29,124 nt of DNA from Comchoanobacter sp040266255 (GCA_040266255.1 JBDQEV010000014.1:1-29124), one strand, 5' to 3'. Positions 1 through 8,124 are shown, numbered from the stretch's first letter. Notes: generated by a model not told the origin, from the sequence alone. Numbers and translations: made by a program.

Positions 1-81
1 GACTTAGCATATATTTCTATTTATTATTATAATCTAAGTTGTATATTTTTTTATACATAAATCAATTGTTAAATTAAATAT

Positions 82-110
82 TTGCAGAGATTGAATTAAT
101 TTTTTATCAT
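82..110 (+). promoter_or_regulatory. Candidate sigma-70 promoter for bcp
   Basis: TTGCAG (82-87) and TATCAT (105-110) lie 17 bases apart in the AT-rich leader, 25 bases before the bcp start. The -10 matches five of six consensus positions and the -35 only three. No other good pair is visible in the first 135 bases, which hold no gene. Confidence 0.4.
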
Positions 111-135
111 AGATTAGGTTCAATGAGACAAAAAA

Positions 136-585
136 ATGCTGGATTTAACGCAAACATATGTTTTTAGTGATGGCGCTGCAAAAAAAATTAATTTAGAAGG
201 CAAGAGGTTTCTGTTGTTATATTTTTATCCAAAAGATATGACCAGTGGTTGTACTCAGCAGGCAAATGATTTAAAAGATCATTATCAGCAGCTACAGGAA
301 ATGCATACAGAGGTTATTGGGGTTAGTAGAGATTCTGCAAAACGTCATGCTAAGTTTATTGAGAAAGAAAATTTACCGTTTGACTTGATTGCTGATACTG
401 ATAGTGAACTGTGCCGTTTATTTGATGTGCTGAAGATGAAGTCGATGTATGGAAGAACATATGAGGGCATTGAGCGCTCTACTTTCTTATTAGATAATGA
501 TGGAAATGTTTTGAATGAATGGCGTAAAGTCAAAGTTGGTGAGCATATGAATCATGTATTAGAGGTGTTGCGTGAGAAAGAATAA
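136..585 (+). CDS. bcp: Thioredoxin-dependent peroxiredoxin, Bcp/PrxQ type
   Basis: A 149-residue peroxiredoxin of the Bcp/PrxQ family, which reduces hydrogen and organic peroxides in the cytoplasm using thioredoxin. The family hallmark FYPKDMTSGCT carries the peroxidatic Cys39. The usual resolving Cys five residues later (C50 in E. coli Bcp) is Asn44 here, so the enzyme may work as a 1-Cys peroxiredoxin. Cys93 sits where E. coli Bcp has its third cysteine. The length matches the family. The start ATG follows an A-run with only a weak ribosome site. Its last 14 bases overlap the next gene, which suggests co-transcription. Confidence 0.9.
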   Translation: MLDLTQTYVFSDGAAKKINLEGKRFLLLYFYPKDMTSGCTQQANDLKDHYQQLQEMHTEVIGVSRDSAKRHAKFIEKENLPFDLIADTDSELCRLFDVLKMKSMYGRTYEGIERSTFLLDNDGNVLNEWRKVKVGEHMNHVLEVLREKE

Positions 586-1672
586 TCATTATCGTACCCA
601 AATCATTTGTGCAAGATTATGTATGTTGGTTAATTTTGTGCTAGCAGTGCTAAAAATATCTGCAGGTATTCTAGGTGGTTCAAAAGCGCTTCTAGCAGAT
701 GGGATTCACTCTTTGTCTGATTTAACAGCCGACTTGTTTGTGATGTTCTCAATCCAAATCTCTAATCGACCAAGTGATAGCAAGCATTCATATGGCTATA
801 AGCGTTATGAGACGCTTGGTAATATCATTATTTCTTCAGTCCTAGTCTTGATTGCAATTGGGATAGGAATTGATGCAGTATTGCACCATGCTGCAAGTGT
901 TGTTGTGAATTATCAGTTGGTATTGCCGATCGCGCTGCTTGCGATTTTAATCAATGAACTAACTTATCAATTTGTTGTTCGTCGTGCTAGAAGGTTGTCT
1001 TCTGATATACTTTACTCATTGGCAGTACACCAGCGTTCTGATGCAGGAACATCTGCAGTTGTTTTAATGAGTGGTTTGGCATCTATTGTGGGTATTACAT
1101 TCAGTGATCAGGTAGCAACACTCTTGATTGCTTTAATGATTCTTTATTATGCAATTCCATCTATATTGAAAAGCATTGGTGAGCTTTTGGATAAAGGGCT
1201 TTCAAAAAATGAGATTGAGATGATTGAATCAAAGATCGCCGCTGTAGATGGCGTGCTGGGGTTTCATTTGTTAAGAACTAGAAAAATGGCCTCACAAGGT
1301 GTTTTAGATGTGCATATTGTTGTAGATCCAGTGATTAGTGTGTCTGAGGGGCACTATGTTAGTGATTTAGTAGAGTTAAACTTAAAGTCGATGGAAAAGA
1401 TAGAGGATGTTACAGTCCATGTTGACTTCTATGATGATCATGAGCAGCAGTCTAAAGCATTGCCTTCTAGAAAAGAGATCAAGTCATTTCTTGAAAAATC
1501 AATTAATAGTATAGAATTTGAGACAGATAATTTGATGATTCATTATCACTTAACGCAATTATCATTGGTTATTTATGCAAAGAATGAATCAGTATCAAGC
1601 CTTCAGCATGAGCTGAAGCAGCTTAAATACCCAAGTTGGCTATGTGATATTAAGGTCTTGGCAAAATGTTAA
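572..1672 (+). CDS. Cation diffusion facilitator (FieF/Zn-type efflux pump)
   Basis: An inner-membrane metal/proton antiporter of the CDF family that exports divalent metals such as Zn(II) or Fe(II). The first motif, LADGIHSLSD (residues 41-50), gives an H46-x3-D50 pair, and H153-x3-D157 (HQRSD) supplies the other half of the transport site at the same numbering as E. coli FieF. Several hydrophobic segments fill residues 13-200, followed by a cytoplasmic domain. At 366 residues it is about 65 longer than FieF, and the extra part is C-terminal. It starts with GTG and overlaps bcp by 14 bases. An HD/HD site is more usual in zinc transporters than the DD/HD site of FieF, so the metal is uncertain. 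Confidence 0.88.
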   Translation: MRKNNHYRTQIICARLCMLVNFVLAVLKISAGILGGSKALLADGIHSLSDLTADLFVMFSIQISNRPSDSKHSYGYKRYETLGNIIISSVLVLIAIGIGIDAVLHHAASVVVNYQLVLPIALLAILINELTYQFVVRRARRLSSDILYSLAVHQRSDAGTSAVVLMSGLASIVGITFSDQVATLLIALMILYYAIPSILKSIGELLDKGLSKNEIEMIESKIAAVDGVLGFHLLRTRKMASQGVLDVHIVVDPVISVSEGHYVSDLVELNLKSMEKIEDVTVHVDFYDDHEQQSKALPSRKEIKSFLEKSINSIEFETDNLMIHYHLTQLSLVIYAKNESVSSLQHELKQLKYPSWLCDIKVLAKC

Positions 1673-1673
1673 G

Positions 1674-1700
1674 ATCAATGTATGATAGTCATAAATTGAT
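1674..1700 (+). other. AU-rich hairpin just before miaA
   Basis: ATCAAT and TATGA on the left pair with TCATA and ATTGAT on the right around a TAG loop. This gives 11 pairs with one G/A mismatch. The hairpin fills almost the whole gap between the CDF gene and miaA and ends 11 bases before the miaA ATG. Only a short T-run follows, so it is at best a weak terminator. It may instead be an RNA processing site or affect miaA translation, since no ribosome binding site is visible there. Confidence 0.4.
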
Positions 1701-1711
1701 TTAAATATATT

Positions 1712-2641
1712 ATGTTTCAGTATGTTGCGCTGTTAGGGCCTACCGCTTCAGGTAAAACAAAAATTGCAATTGAGCTTGCTAAAAAGTATCCAGTAGAGGT
1801 CATTTCAGTAGACTCTGTTGCAGTTTATTCGGGTTTAGATATAGGCTCAGCAAAGCCAACAGTAGAAGAAATGCAAGGAGTAAGGCACCATTTAATTGAT
1901 GTTGTTGATTTAAGTGAAACTTATACTGTTGCACGGTTTGTCAATGATGCAAATCGATTGATTGAAGACATCCGAAGCAGAGGTTCAGTGCCTTTGTTGT
2001 GCGGTGGAACTATGATGTATGCCCATGCACTTAAGCAAGGGTTAACAAATATTCCTGAAGCATCTTCTAACATTCGCCAGCAGCTTGAGCAGCAGTTAAA
2101 AAGTAATGGAATAGATGAGCTTTATGCAGAATTAATTCGCCTTGATCCAAGTGCTGAGGATCAGTTTGAAAAGAATGATCGCCAGCGTATACTGCGCGCT
2201 TTATCTGTGCTTAAAACACATGGTAAGCCTTTGCATCTTTTGCATCAGGCGTCAAGCCCTGTATTTGAAGGTTGTTTTATCCTGCAATGTATTCACGATC
2301 GACAGCAGCACCGAGATGTGCTTGCAAAAAGGGTGGATGCAATGATTGCCCAAGGGTTTGAGGGGGAGGTCAGGAGTTTATTAGAACGACACGGTGATGA
2401 AATTTGCTTACATCCAGCGATGCGAAGTATTGGTTATAGACAAATGGCGGATATGATCTGTAAGAGATTGCCCTCAATGGATGTGCGTGAAAAGATAATT
2501 ACTGCTTCTGCACAATTAGTGAAAAAACAAATGACATGGATAAATGGGTTTGAAAGCTCTTATTATCAGTGTGTTAATAAGAAAAATGTGGAATTAGCCT
2601 TAGAAAAGGGTATCAAAGAGGTACTTGAAAGCATGGAGTAG
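1712..2641 (+). CDS. miaA: tRNA dimethylallyltransferase
   Basis: MiaA adds a dimethylallyl group from DMAPP to A37 of tRNAs that read UNN codons, the first step towards ms2i6A. The P-loop GPTASGKT spans residues 9-16. DSVAVYSGLDIGSAKP (usually DSMQVYRGMDIGTAKP), GGTMMYAHALKQGL and the late SIGYRQM motif are all present. Its 309 residues match the family. Downstream lies hfq, the standard gammaproteobacterial order, and the hfq promoter is inside the 3' end of this gene. An AU-rich hairpin sits just upstream and no clear Shine-Dalgarno sequence is seen, so translation may be weak or structure-controlled. Confidence 0.96.
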   Translation: MFQYVALLGPTASGKTKIAIELAKKYPVEVISVDSVAVYSGLDIGSAKPTVEEMQGVRHHLIDVVDLSETYTVARFVNDANRLIEDIRSRGSVPLLCGGTMMYAHALKQGLTNIPEASSNIRQQLEQQLKSNGIDELYAELIRLDPSAEDQFEKNDRQRILRALSVLKTHGKPLHLLHQASSPVFEGCFILQCIHDRQQHRDVLAKRVDAMIAQGFEGEVRSLLERHGDEICLHPAMRSIGYRQMADMICKRLPSMDVREKIITASAQLVKKQMTWINGFESSYYQCVNKKNVELALEKGIKEVLESME

Positions 2642-2653
2642 TGCGCCTATAAT
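2625..2653 (+). promoter_or_regulatory. Near-consensus sigma-70 promoter for hfq
   Basis: TTGAAA (2625-2630), a 17-base spacer and a perfect TATAAT (2648-2653) lie across the end of miaA. Transcription would start near 2660, about 40 bases before the hfq ATG. Internal hfq promoters within miaA are also known in E. coli. Confidence 0.75.
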
Positions 2654-2700
2654 CGAGTGTATTGCAATTGCAGTGAGATTTGATAACAAAACAGGAGTCC

Positions 2701-3021
2701 ATGATGACGATACAGAGCACAAAAGTTCAGTCTCTACAAGATCCTTTTCTAAATGCTTTAAGAAGACAGAGAGTACCAGTTTCAATTTATTTAACTAATG
2801 GAATTAAGTTACAAGGTGTTGTTGCTGCATTTGATAAATATGTTGTACTGCTGAAAAACAATACGAAGCAGGTTGTGTTTAAGCATGCAATCGCGACCAT
2901 TGTGCCGTCTAGAAACATTATTTATAATGATGAATCAGATAGTGCTGAAGGCTCTCAAGGGCTCAATATTGATCATAGAATGCCAGAGTCTATGGAAGAA
3001 GATCCAGTTGAAAACTTCTGA
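2701..3021 (+). CDS. hfq: RNA chaperone Hfq
   Basis: Hfq is a hexameric Sm-like RNA chaperone that pairs small RNAs with mRNAs. Sm1 covers roughly residues 11-50 (QDPFLNALRRQRVPVSIYL onward), and Sm2 contains FKHAIATIVPSR, with the usual Tyr before KHA replaced by Phe. The tail after the Sm core is acidic and ends EDPVENF, like the acidic tip of E. coli Hfq. The start is placed at ATG 2701 behind AGGAG (2693-2697); ATG 2704 has better spacing and is equally possible. A longer reading from TTG 2680 would include the ribosome site and is unlikely. The gene has its own promoter and terminator. Confidence 0.97.
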   Translation: MMTIQSTKVQSLQDPFLNALRRQRVPVSIYLTNGIKLQGVVAAFDKYVVLLKNNTKQVVFKHAIATIVPSRNIIYNDESDSAEGSQGLNIDHRMPESMEEDPVENF

Positions 3022-3034
3022 TTTTCAATTATTT

Positions 3035-3070
3035 AAAACGTGGTTGATGCTCAATTAGCCACGTTTTTTT
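3035..3070 (+). terminator. Rho-independent terminator after hfq
   Basis: AAAACGTGG (3035-3043) pairs with CCACGTTTT (3059-3067), with an inner TTGA/TCAA pairing, and the right arm runs into seven T residues (3064-3070). It starts 13 bases after the hfq stop, so it separates hfq from hflKC. Confidence 0.85.
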
Positions 3071-3127
3071 ATTGCATATGCATTAAAAATAGTTTAAGTT
3101 AAGATTAACAGCGACCAAGGAAGTAGG

Positions 3128-4138
3128 ATGCTAAAATCTTATCAGATGAGTGAAAAAGACCCCTGGGATCGATCAAGGCATGATCAGCCTCCAGGATTGG
3201 ACGAAATATTTGAGAAGTTTTTCTCATCAGGTTCTAAAAAAGGTAAGGATGGTGGAGCCGAGGGCAGTTTAGCATTGATGTTGATTATTGTGATATCTGT
3301 TTTATTTATTGCATCAGGCTTTTTCATTGTCTCTCCTGCCGAGAAAGGTGTGGTGCTGAGATTTGGAAAACTGTATCGGATTGCTGATCCGGGCCCAAAT
3401 TGGATGATTCCTTTAGTTGATTCAAGAGAGATTGTCGATGTGCACAAGATCAGTGCATATAATTATCAAGCTGAGATGCTGACCAGAGATGAAAATTATG
3501 CTGATGTTGCTGTTACAGTTTTTTATCACATCAACCAGCCAGAAGCGTTTTTATTCAATTCCGTTGACCCTGCTAATGGGCTTGCACAGGCAACAGCAAG
3601 TGCATTAAGACAAGTTGTAGGCAGTACAGATCTTGAAGATATACTGACAACAGGGCGTGAAGATGCTAGAGCTCAAATTCAACAGCAGGTGCAAGAAATT
3701 GTGTCTCGTTACCAAATAGGTGTGCAAGTAACAGATACTAAGCTTCAAGATGCAAGACCGCCAACCCAAGTGAAAGCTGCGTTTGATGATGTTATACAAG
3801 CAAGAGAAGATTACGACCGCTATATCATGCAAGCTGAAGCATATAAAAATAAGATTGTTCCGCAAGCTGAAGGTCAAAAAATGCGTATTTTGAATGAAGC
3901 TGATGCAAAGCATGATCAGATTATTTTAGATGCAAAGGCACAGATTGCTGGTTTTATAGCGCTTCTAAAGCAGTATAAGAAGGATCCCAAAGTTCTTAGA
4001 AATAGACTATACCTAGAAACGATGCGAGAAGTGTATGCTCGGTCACAAAAAGTCTTCATTAGCAGTGAAAACAATATGAGTTTGCTGCCATTGCAAGATG
4101 TCTTTGCTAAACAGCAAAAATCTGGAGGTTTGTCATGA
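3128..4138 (+). CDS. hflK: FtsH protease modulator HflK
   Basis: HflK is a band-7/SPFH membrane protein that assembles with HflC into a large cage around the FtsH protease and controls its access to membrane substrates. The N-terminus contains DPWDRSRHDQPPGLDEIF, matching the polar HflK head, then one membrane segment at about residues 48-69 and a periplasmic SPFH domain. A helical stretch rich in Ala, Glu and Lys (about 215-275) follows. The length of 336 residues is slightly below E. coli HflK. The start at 3128 is supported by AAGGA six bases upstream; the alternative ATG at 3146 has no ribosome site. Its stop overlaps the hflC start by four bases. The hflX gene that usually precedes hflK is absent here. 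Confidence 0.95.
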   Translation: MLKSYQMSEKDPWDRSRHDQPPGLDEIFEKFFSSGSKKGKDGGAEGSLALMLIIVISVLFIASGFFIVSPAEKGVVLRFGKLYRIADPGPNWMIPLVDSREIVDVHKISAYNYQAEMLTRDENYADVAVTVFYHINQPEAFLFNSVDPANGLAQATASALRQVVGSTDLEDILTTGREDARAQIQQQVQEIVSRYQIGVQVTDTKLQDARPPTQVKAAFDDVIQAREDYDRYIMQAEAYKNKIVPQAEGQKMRILNEADAKHDQIILDAKAQIAGFIALLKQYKKDPKVLRNRLYLETMREVYARSQKVFISSENNMSLLPLQDVFAKQQKSGGLS

Positions 4139-5013
4139 GAGTGAATTCAAGCTTTATGCTATCACTGTTGGTGGTTGTATTGGTGTTTATGCAGTGTATT
4201 TTTATTGTGACTCCTAGAGAGCGTTCGATGCTGTCTTATTTGGGTGACTTAAAGCAGGACAATGGTAATGTTATGGTTTATTCCCCAGGGCTATATTTTA
4301 AATTACCAGTCATAGAAAGGGTGATAAAAGTTGATTTTAGGTTGCAGTCATTTGATGTGCCTTCTACTAGGGTTTTGACGGCTGATCAAAAGTCAGTTAA
4401 TGTCGACTATTACGTAAAGTGGCGAGTTACAGATCCTGCAATATTCTATAAAACAACAGGTGCAAGTTTCTCAGTTGCAAATAATATGGTGAAAAGCAAA
4501 ACCATAGATGCACTTCGTGCAGAGTTTGGTGTTAGGGAGCTGAGTGAAATTATCTCTGGTGATGAGAGGTTGTTGATGGTTGAGAACATGCAAGAAAGAG
4601 CATCGGATAGTACTAAAAGCTTAGGTATAGAGGTTTTGGATGTTAGGCTTAAGAGAGTAGATTATCCGCAGGAAGTGACGCTTTCAGTTTATGAGCGTAT
4701 GCGTTCAAGCCGTGATCGAGAGGCCAAGAAGTATAGAGCGACTGGTTTGGCACAATCAGAAAGAATCAAGTCCGAAGCAGATAAGGACTTTGTGGTCATT
4801 GTTGCAGATGCTAAAAAGCAAGCGGCAGAGCGCATTGCAAAAGGTAATGAGGCTGCAGCAGAAATTTATGTAAATGCATATTCAAGAGCGCCAGGGTTCT
4901 ATGAGTTTTATATTAGAATGATGGGCTATCTGGACTCAATAGGTGAAGAGGATGTGTTTGTTCTTGACCCTGATCAAACTGAGTTCTTTAAGAATATGGC
5001 CAATATTGATTAA
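4135..5013 (+). CDS. hflC: FtsH protease modulator HflC
   Basis: HflC is the partner of HflK in the periplasmic-facing SPFH complex that regulates FtsH. It has one N-terminal membrane segment (about residues 7-26) ending in FIVTPRERSML, then the SPFH domain with SFDVPSTRVLTADQKSV and a charged helical region containing YERMRSSRDREAKKYRATG, as in other HflC proteins. The 292 residues compare with 334 in E. coli, the shortfall lying mainly in the helical part. The start overlaps the hflK stop as ATGA, so the pair is translationally coupled in one operon. Confidence 0.95.
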   Translation: MRVNSSFMLSLLVVVLVFMQCIFIVTPRERSMLSYLGDLKQDNGNVMVYSPGLYFKLPVIERVIKVDFRLQSFDVPSTRVLTADQKSVNVDYYVKWRVTDPAIFYKTTGASFSVANNMVKSKTIDALRAEFGVRELSEIISGDERLLMVENMQERASDSTKSLGIEVLDVRLKRVDYPQEVTLSVYERMRSSRDREAKKYRATGLAQSERIKSEADKDFVVIVADAKKQAAERIAKGNEAAAEIYVNAYSRAPGFYEFYIRMMGYLDSIGEEDVFVLDPDQTEFFKNMANID

Positions 5014-5024
5014 TAGGTAATAAG

Positions 5025-6404
5025 ATGTCAGCCAATTTTATTTCGAGACTTAGTCGTCTGGTTCAGGGCTCAAAAGAGATATTAAATCAGTATTTCCACT
5101 CTGTTATGAATATCTTTATAGGACCATTTGTCTGTGTGGCATATTGGGTTCCTCATATTCAGTCACCAAGCATTAAAAGTGTAAATTTTAAGTATCATTC
5201 ACGCATTGTCTCATTGATTTGTTTGTCATTGACAGCATTGCTCTTTAATTTTACATATGTTTTTTCAGGTGTAATTGCATTGCAGCTCCTGTTGTACGGC
5301 TGTTATACTGCGATGAGGTTTGTATTTCCAAAAGGATTGCTGTTGGGGCAGGTAAGGCTGTTTTCATCGGTTGCTTATGAATATATTGACCGTGTTCCAA
5401 GTGTCATCATCCATCGAGGTCGTCTCTTGGGTAAAGAAGTATTAGACCGAAGTAATCAAGGAAAGCGGTATGTTGTGCATTATCTTGGATCAGGAGATAC
5501 AATTTCAACCTATGTCTCTAGACTATGGGGGCATGATCAGCCCAAAGGGAATCTAGAAGATGACGGTGTGTTTCATATTTGTATAGAGCAGCCAGGCATT
5601 GCTCCAAGATCTAGTGCTTTTGGACGTGTTCTAGAAGTGTTGGCTGCATTGTTTATTCTTTCGTTTAAGTTCTGGTGTTATAAAATAGGGTTGTATCCAT
5701 CTATATTGGTATTTGCAATGTTAGTGCCAATTGCTTGCAGGCCTTTCTATATCCGTCGTTATGCAGATTCTGCGCAAAAGATAGTACAGTATCTACGCTC
5801 CAAAGGTATAGAGCCTTCTAGGATATCCATGACAGCTTTTTCATTAGGTGGTGTGGCAGCAATGCTATGGCGTAGGCTTTACGATAAAGCTGGTGAGATT
5901 AAAGTTTGTCTAGATCGTTCTCCGCAGGTTAATAGAATAGATGAATATGGTTCAAAAACCTTCTTTCTTCCATCAATTGCGCTCGCTTGTACTGTGATGT
6001 TGGTCTTGTCATTGAGTTTAGGTTTTTGGGTAAATGCCTTGTATATCTTAGCAGCTTCAGCTCTAGTCGTCTGTACATTGACGATGTTTAAATCGCTGCG
6101 GGCATCAGTGCTACGTTTTGCATTAAAGAGTACAGGGAATTGGTCTGGTCTGCCTGTTTTAAGCAATCTGAAAGTATTTAATGCAAAGCAGGACCATGTT
6201 TTAGGTAAGGAATTTAGGTTTAATGTATGCAAGGGTGGTACGCATGAGTATGACGGAGATCATATGAGTACGCCATCTTATGATCATAATGGCGAGATTA
6301 CATCCTATAGCAATGATAATAAATCATATCATAATTTAGTTGATATCTATGAAGGCGTAATGTCTCGATTGATTAGACGCCGTCCTCCAGTGAATGGAGT
6401 GTAA
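5025..6404 (+). CDS. Unrecognised membrane protein with alpha/beta-hydrolase signature
   Basis: No family was recognised for this 459-residue protein, but it shows the layout of an alpha/beta-hydrolase interrupted by membrane segments. YVVHYLGSGDTIS (149-161) resembles the strand 3/oxyanion region, FHICIEQPGIAPRSS (183-197) the strand 4 region, and MTAFSLGG (269-276) a nucleophile elbow with Ser273. FNAKQDHVL (385-393) could give the acid Asp390, and His407 or His413 follows. Hydrophobic stretches lie at about 30-45, 62-98, 205-240 and 315-352. It starts 11 bases after hflC, so it is probably co-transcribed with hflKC. The protein at 28000-29055 shares the N-x3-D-x-V-L motif and a membrane insert. 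A lipase-like or acyl-hydrolase role, possibly towards host lipids, is inference. Confidence 0.6.
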   Translation: MSANFISRLSRLVQGSKEILNQYFHSVMNIFIGPFVCVAYWVPHIQSPSIKSVNFKYHSRIVSLICLSLTALLFNFTYVFSGVIALQLLLYGCYTAMRFVFPKGLLLGQVRLFSSVAYEYIDRVPSVIIHRGRLLGKEVLDRSNQGKRYVVHYLGSGDTISTYVSRLWGHDQPKGNLEDDGVFHICIEQPGIAPRSSAFGRVLEVLAALFILSFKFWCYKIGLYPSILVFAMLVPIACRPFYIRRYADSAQKIVQYLRSKGIEPSRISMTAFSLGGVAAMLWRRLYDKAGEIKVCLDRSPQVNRIDEYGSKTFFLPSIALACTVMLVLSLSLGFWVNALYILAASALVVCTLTMFKSLRASVLRFALKSTGNWSGLPVLSNLKVFNAKQDHVLGKEFRFNVCKGGTHEYDGDHMSTPSYDHNGEITSYSNDNKSYHNLVDIYEGVMSRLIRRRPPVNGV

Positions 6405-6416
6405 GCAGAGGTGTGA

Positions 6417-6611
6417 TTAAATATCTGCGTTTACAGTCAAATGATTTGGCTGGACAGTAACCTTCACTTCTTTCACATCGTAAAACTTAGATAGTAGTTC
6501 TTCAATTTCATGCTTGATACGTGATACTTTAGGTTTCACCATACCTTTGAGTCTATTAGATGCTGTTTCTGCATCACTGGTTGTGCTCTTTTTGAATAGT
6601 TGAAAAATCAT
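6417..6611 (-). CDS. minE: Cell division topological factor MinE, very short
   Basis: MinE stimulates MinD ATPase at the membrane and drives the Min oscillation that keeps the septum at mid-cell. This one has 64 residues against 88 in E. coli. The membrane-targeting start MIFQLFKK and the MinD-contact helix/strand SNRLKGMV are present. A short KPKVS replaces the roughly 15-residue loop after the contact region. The dimerisation part IKHEIEELLSKFYDVKEVKV is kept, and the tail ends straight after the last strand. The start overlaps the minD stop as ATGA behind a purine-rich GAGAGAGGGAG, which strongly supports it as real. Confidence 0.85.
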   Translation of the reverse strand: MIFQLFKKSTTSDAETASNRLKGMVKPKVSRIKHEIEELLSKFYDVKEVKVTVQPNHLTVNADI

Positions 6612-7444
6612 GCTCCCTCTCTCTCTTTGCTGCCAATCCAGCGTTTGAAAAATGATGCTTTTGCTTTTGGAATGCTTAGATCCGTTTTGTCACCTAAGAT
6701 CCTAGAGACTGTCCCTGCATATGCTATACCAGCGTCACTGGTTTTGTTGAAAATAACTGGTTCCCCGGTATTAGACGCTTTAAGTACTGCATTGGACTCA
6801 GGGATGATGCCAATAATATCAACTGCTAAAATATCTTTGATATCTTCATGACCAATCATTTCTTTCTTAGCGACCCTTTCAGCATCGTAGCGTGTGATCA
6901 GTAAGTGTTCCTGGATGTTCTCATTGCTTTTGGCGCGATGAGTTTTGCTATTTAACAGTCCAAGTACACGATCAGAATCTCTGATGGATGATATCTCTGG
7001 GTTGGTGACAATAATGGCTTGAGTAGCGAAATACATTGCATATTGTGCGCCTTTTTCTATTCCAGCAGGTGAGTCACAAATGATGTAATCAAACCTTTTA
7101 GCAAGCTCTGATAAAACTTTCTCAACGCCTTCAAGGGTGAGCGCATCTTTATCTTTTGTTTGTGAAGCAGGTAAAATGAATAATTCAGAGCAGCGCTTAT
7201 CTTTGATTAAAGCTTGATTTAAGTTTGCCTCTCCCTGGATGACGTTGATAATATCATAGACAACCCTTCTTTCGCATCCCATAATTAAGTCAACATTTCT
7301 TAGACCAACATCAAAATCAATGATAACGGTTTTCTTTCCACGCAGCGCCAGCCCTGCGCCAATCGCAGCACTGGTTGTTGTTTTACCAACACCGCCTTTA
7401 CCCGAGGTGACGACAATGACTTCCGTGTTTGTATTTTTGCTCAA
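6608..7444 (-). CDS. minD: Septum site-determining ATPase MinD
   Basis: MinD is a ParA-like ATPase that binds the membrane when ATP-bound, carries MinC to the poles and is released by MinE. The deviant Walker A motif SGKGGVGKTTTS (residues 14-25) has the signature Lys16 and the P-loop Lys21. The C-terminal SFFKRWIGSK is an amphipathic membrane-targeting helix like that of E. coli MinD. Its 278 residues match the family. The start codon is TTG, eight bases after GGGAG; no Met codon occurs before the Walker A motif, so the TTG start is fairly certain. It lies between minC (29-base gap) and minE (4-base overlap). Confidence 0.97.
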   Translation of the reverse strand: MSKNTNTEVIVVTSGKGGVGKTTTSAAIGAGLALRGKKTVIIDFDVGLRNVDLIMGCERRVVYDIINVIQGEANLNQALIKDKRCSELFILPASQTKDKDALTLEGVEKVLSELAKRFDYIICDSPAGIEKGAQYAMYFATQAIIVTNPEISSIRDSDRVLGLLNSKTHRAKSNENIQEHLLITRYDAERVAKKEMIGHEDIKDILAVDIIGIIPESNAVLKASNTGEPVIFNKTSDAGIAYAGTVSRILGDKTDLSIPKAKASFFKRWIGSKEREGA

Positions 7445-7473
7445 TTTATCACTCCCTTACCAAGCTATCATAA

Positions 7474-8124
7474 TTATAAGAGCTCTTGCTGTAGTTGTCC
7501 ATCTCTAAGATAAAATTGACTTGGTTGTGTGATTGGTTCAATTTTGTCAGAGATGAGTGTAATGCCTGCAATACTAATCATTTCTGGAAAGCCTTTGGCT
7601 ATGAATATCCTTGCTGTTTGATCCCCATTTGTGCCGGCAATAATTTTTCCATGAGCGCTTCCATAAATATAAATGTTATTTTTAGCAGCAACTTCTGCTC
7701 CAGCGGAAACAGATTTGCTAAGAACAATGGACTGGTTCTTTGCATAAATTTGCTGGCCACTTCGAATCGGCTTTTCAACATAGAGTACTTCAGTTTTGGC
7801 TTGTTGAACTGTAGGTTCATGGCTTTCAATTTCACATAAAATAGGTATTTTAAGTGCTTTGCAAATCTCTAGATTTAGCTGAGGATTATAAACCCCAATG
7901 AGTGTCATATTTTGTTGTTTTAAAGAAGAGCGGATACTTCTAAACCATGCTGGAGACTCAAGTGTTTTAATGTGTCTGAAATCAATTGTTACAGCTGTTT
8001 GTCTCGTTTTGGGATTTAGCTTTGTAAGTGTTTCAAGGAATGCATGACCTTGATTGCTTGTGGGTGTTAGTTTTAAATATGGTAGCATCTGTGTTGAAAT
8101 ATGAATGTTGCTGATGACAGACAT
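7474..8124 (-). CDS. minC: Septum site-determining protein MinC
   Basis: MinC is the FtsZ polymerisation inhibitor recruited by MinD. The N-terminal half is the FtsZ-binding domain. The C-terminal half is the beta-helical MinD-binding domain, with RSGQQIYAKNQSIVLSK, GAEVAAKNNIYIYGSAHG and FPEMISIAGI. With the ATG at 8124 it has 216 residues. This start has GGAG six bases upstream. The longer version from 8157 lacks a ribosome site and would begin at about the predicted transcription start. It is the first gene of the minCDE operon, transcribed away from tRNA-Ser. Confidence 0.94.
   Translation of the reverse strand: MSVISNIHISTQMLPYLKLTPTSNQGHAFLETLTKLNPKTRQTAVTIDFRHIKTLESPAWFRSIRSSLKQQNMTLIGVYNPQLNLEICKALKIPILCEIESHEPTVQQAKTEVLYVEKPIRSGQQIYAKNQSIVLSKSVSAGAEVAAKNNIYIYGSAHGKIIAGTNGDQTARIFIAKGFPEMISIAGITLISDKIEPITQPSQFYLRDGQLQQELL

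Noticed and set aside
2680..2700. Longer Hfq start at TTG 2680
   Set aside because: It would translate through the AGGAG ribosome site that serves ATG 2701/2704, and the added residues are not part of Hfq.
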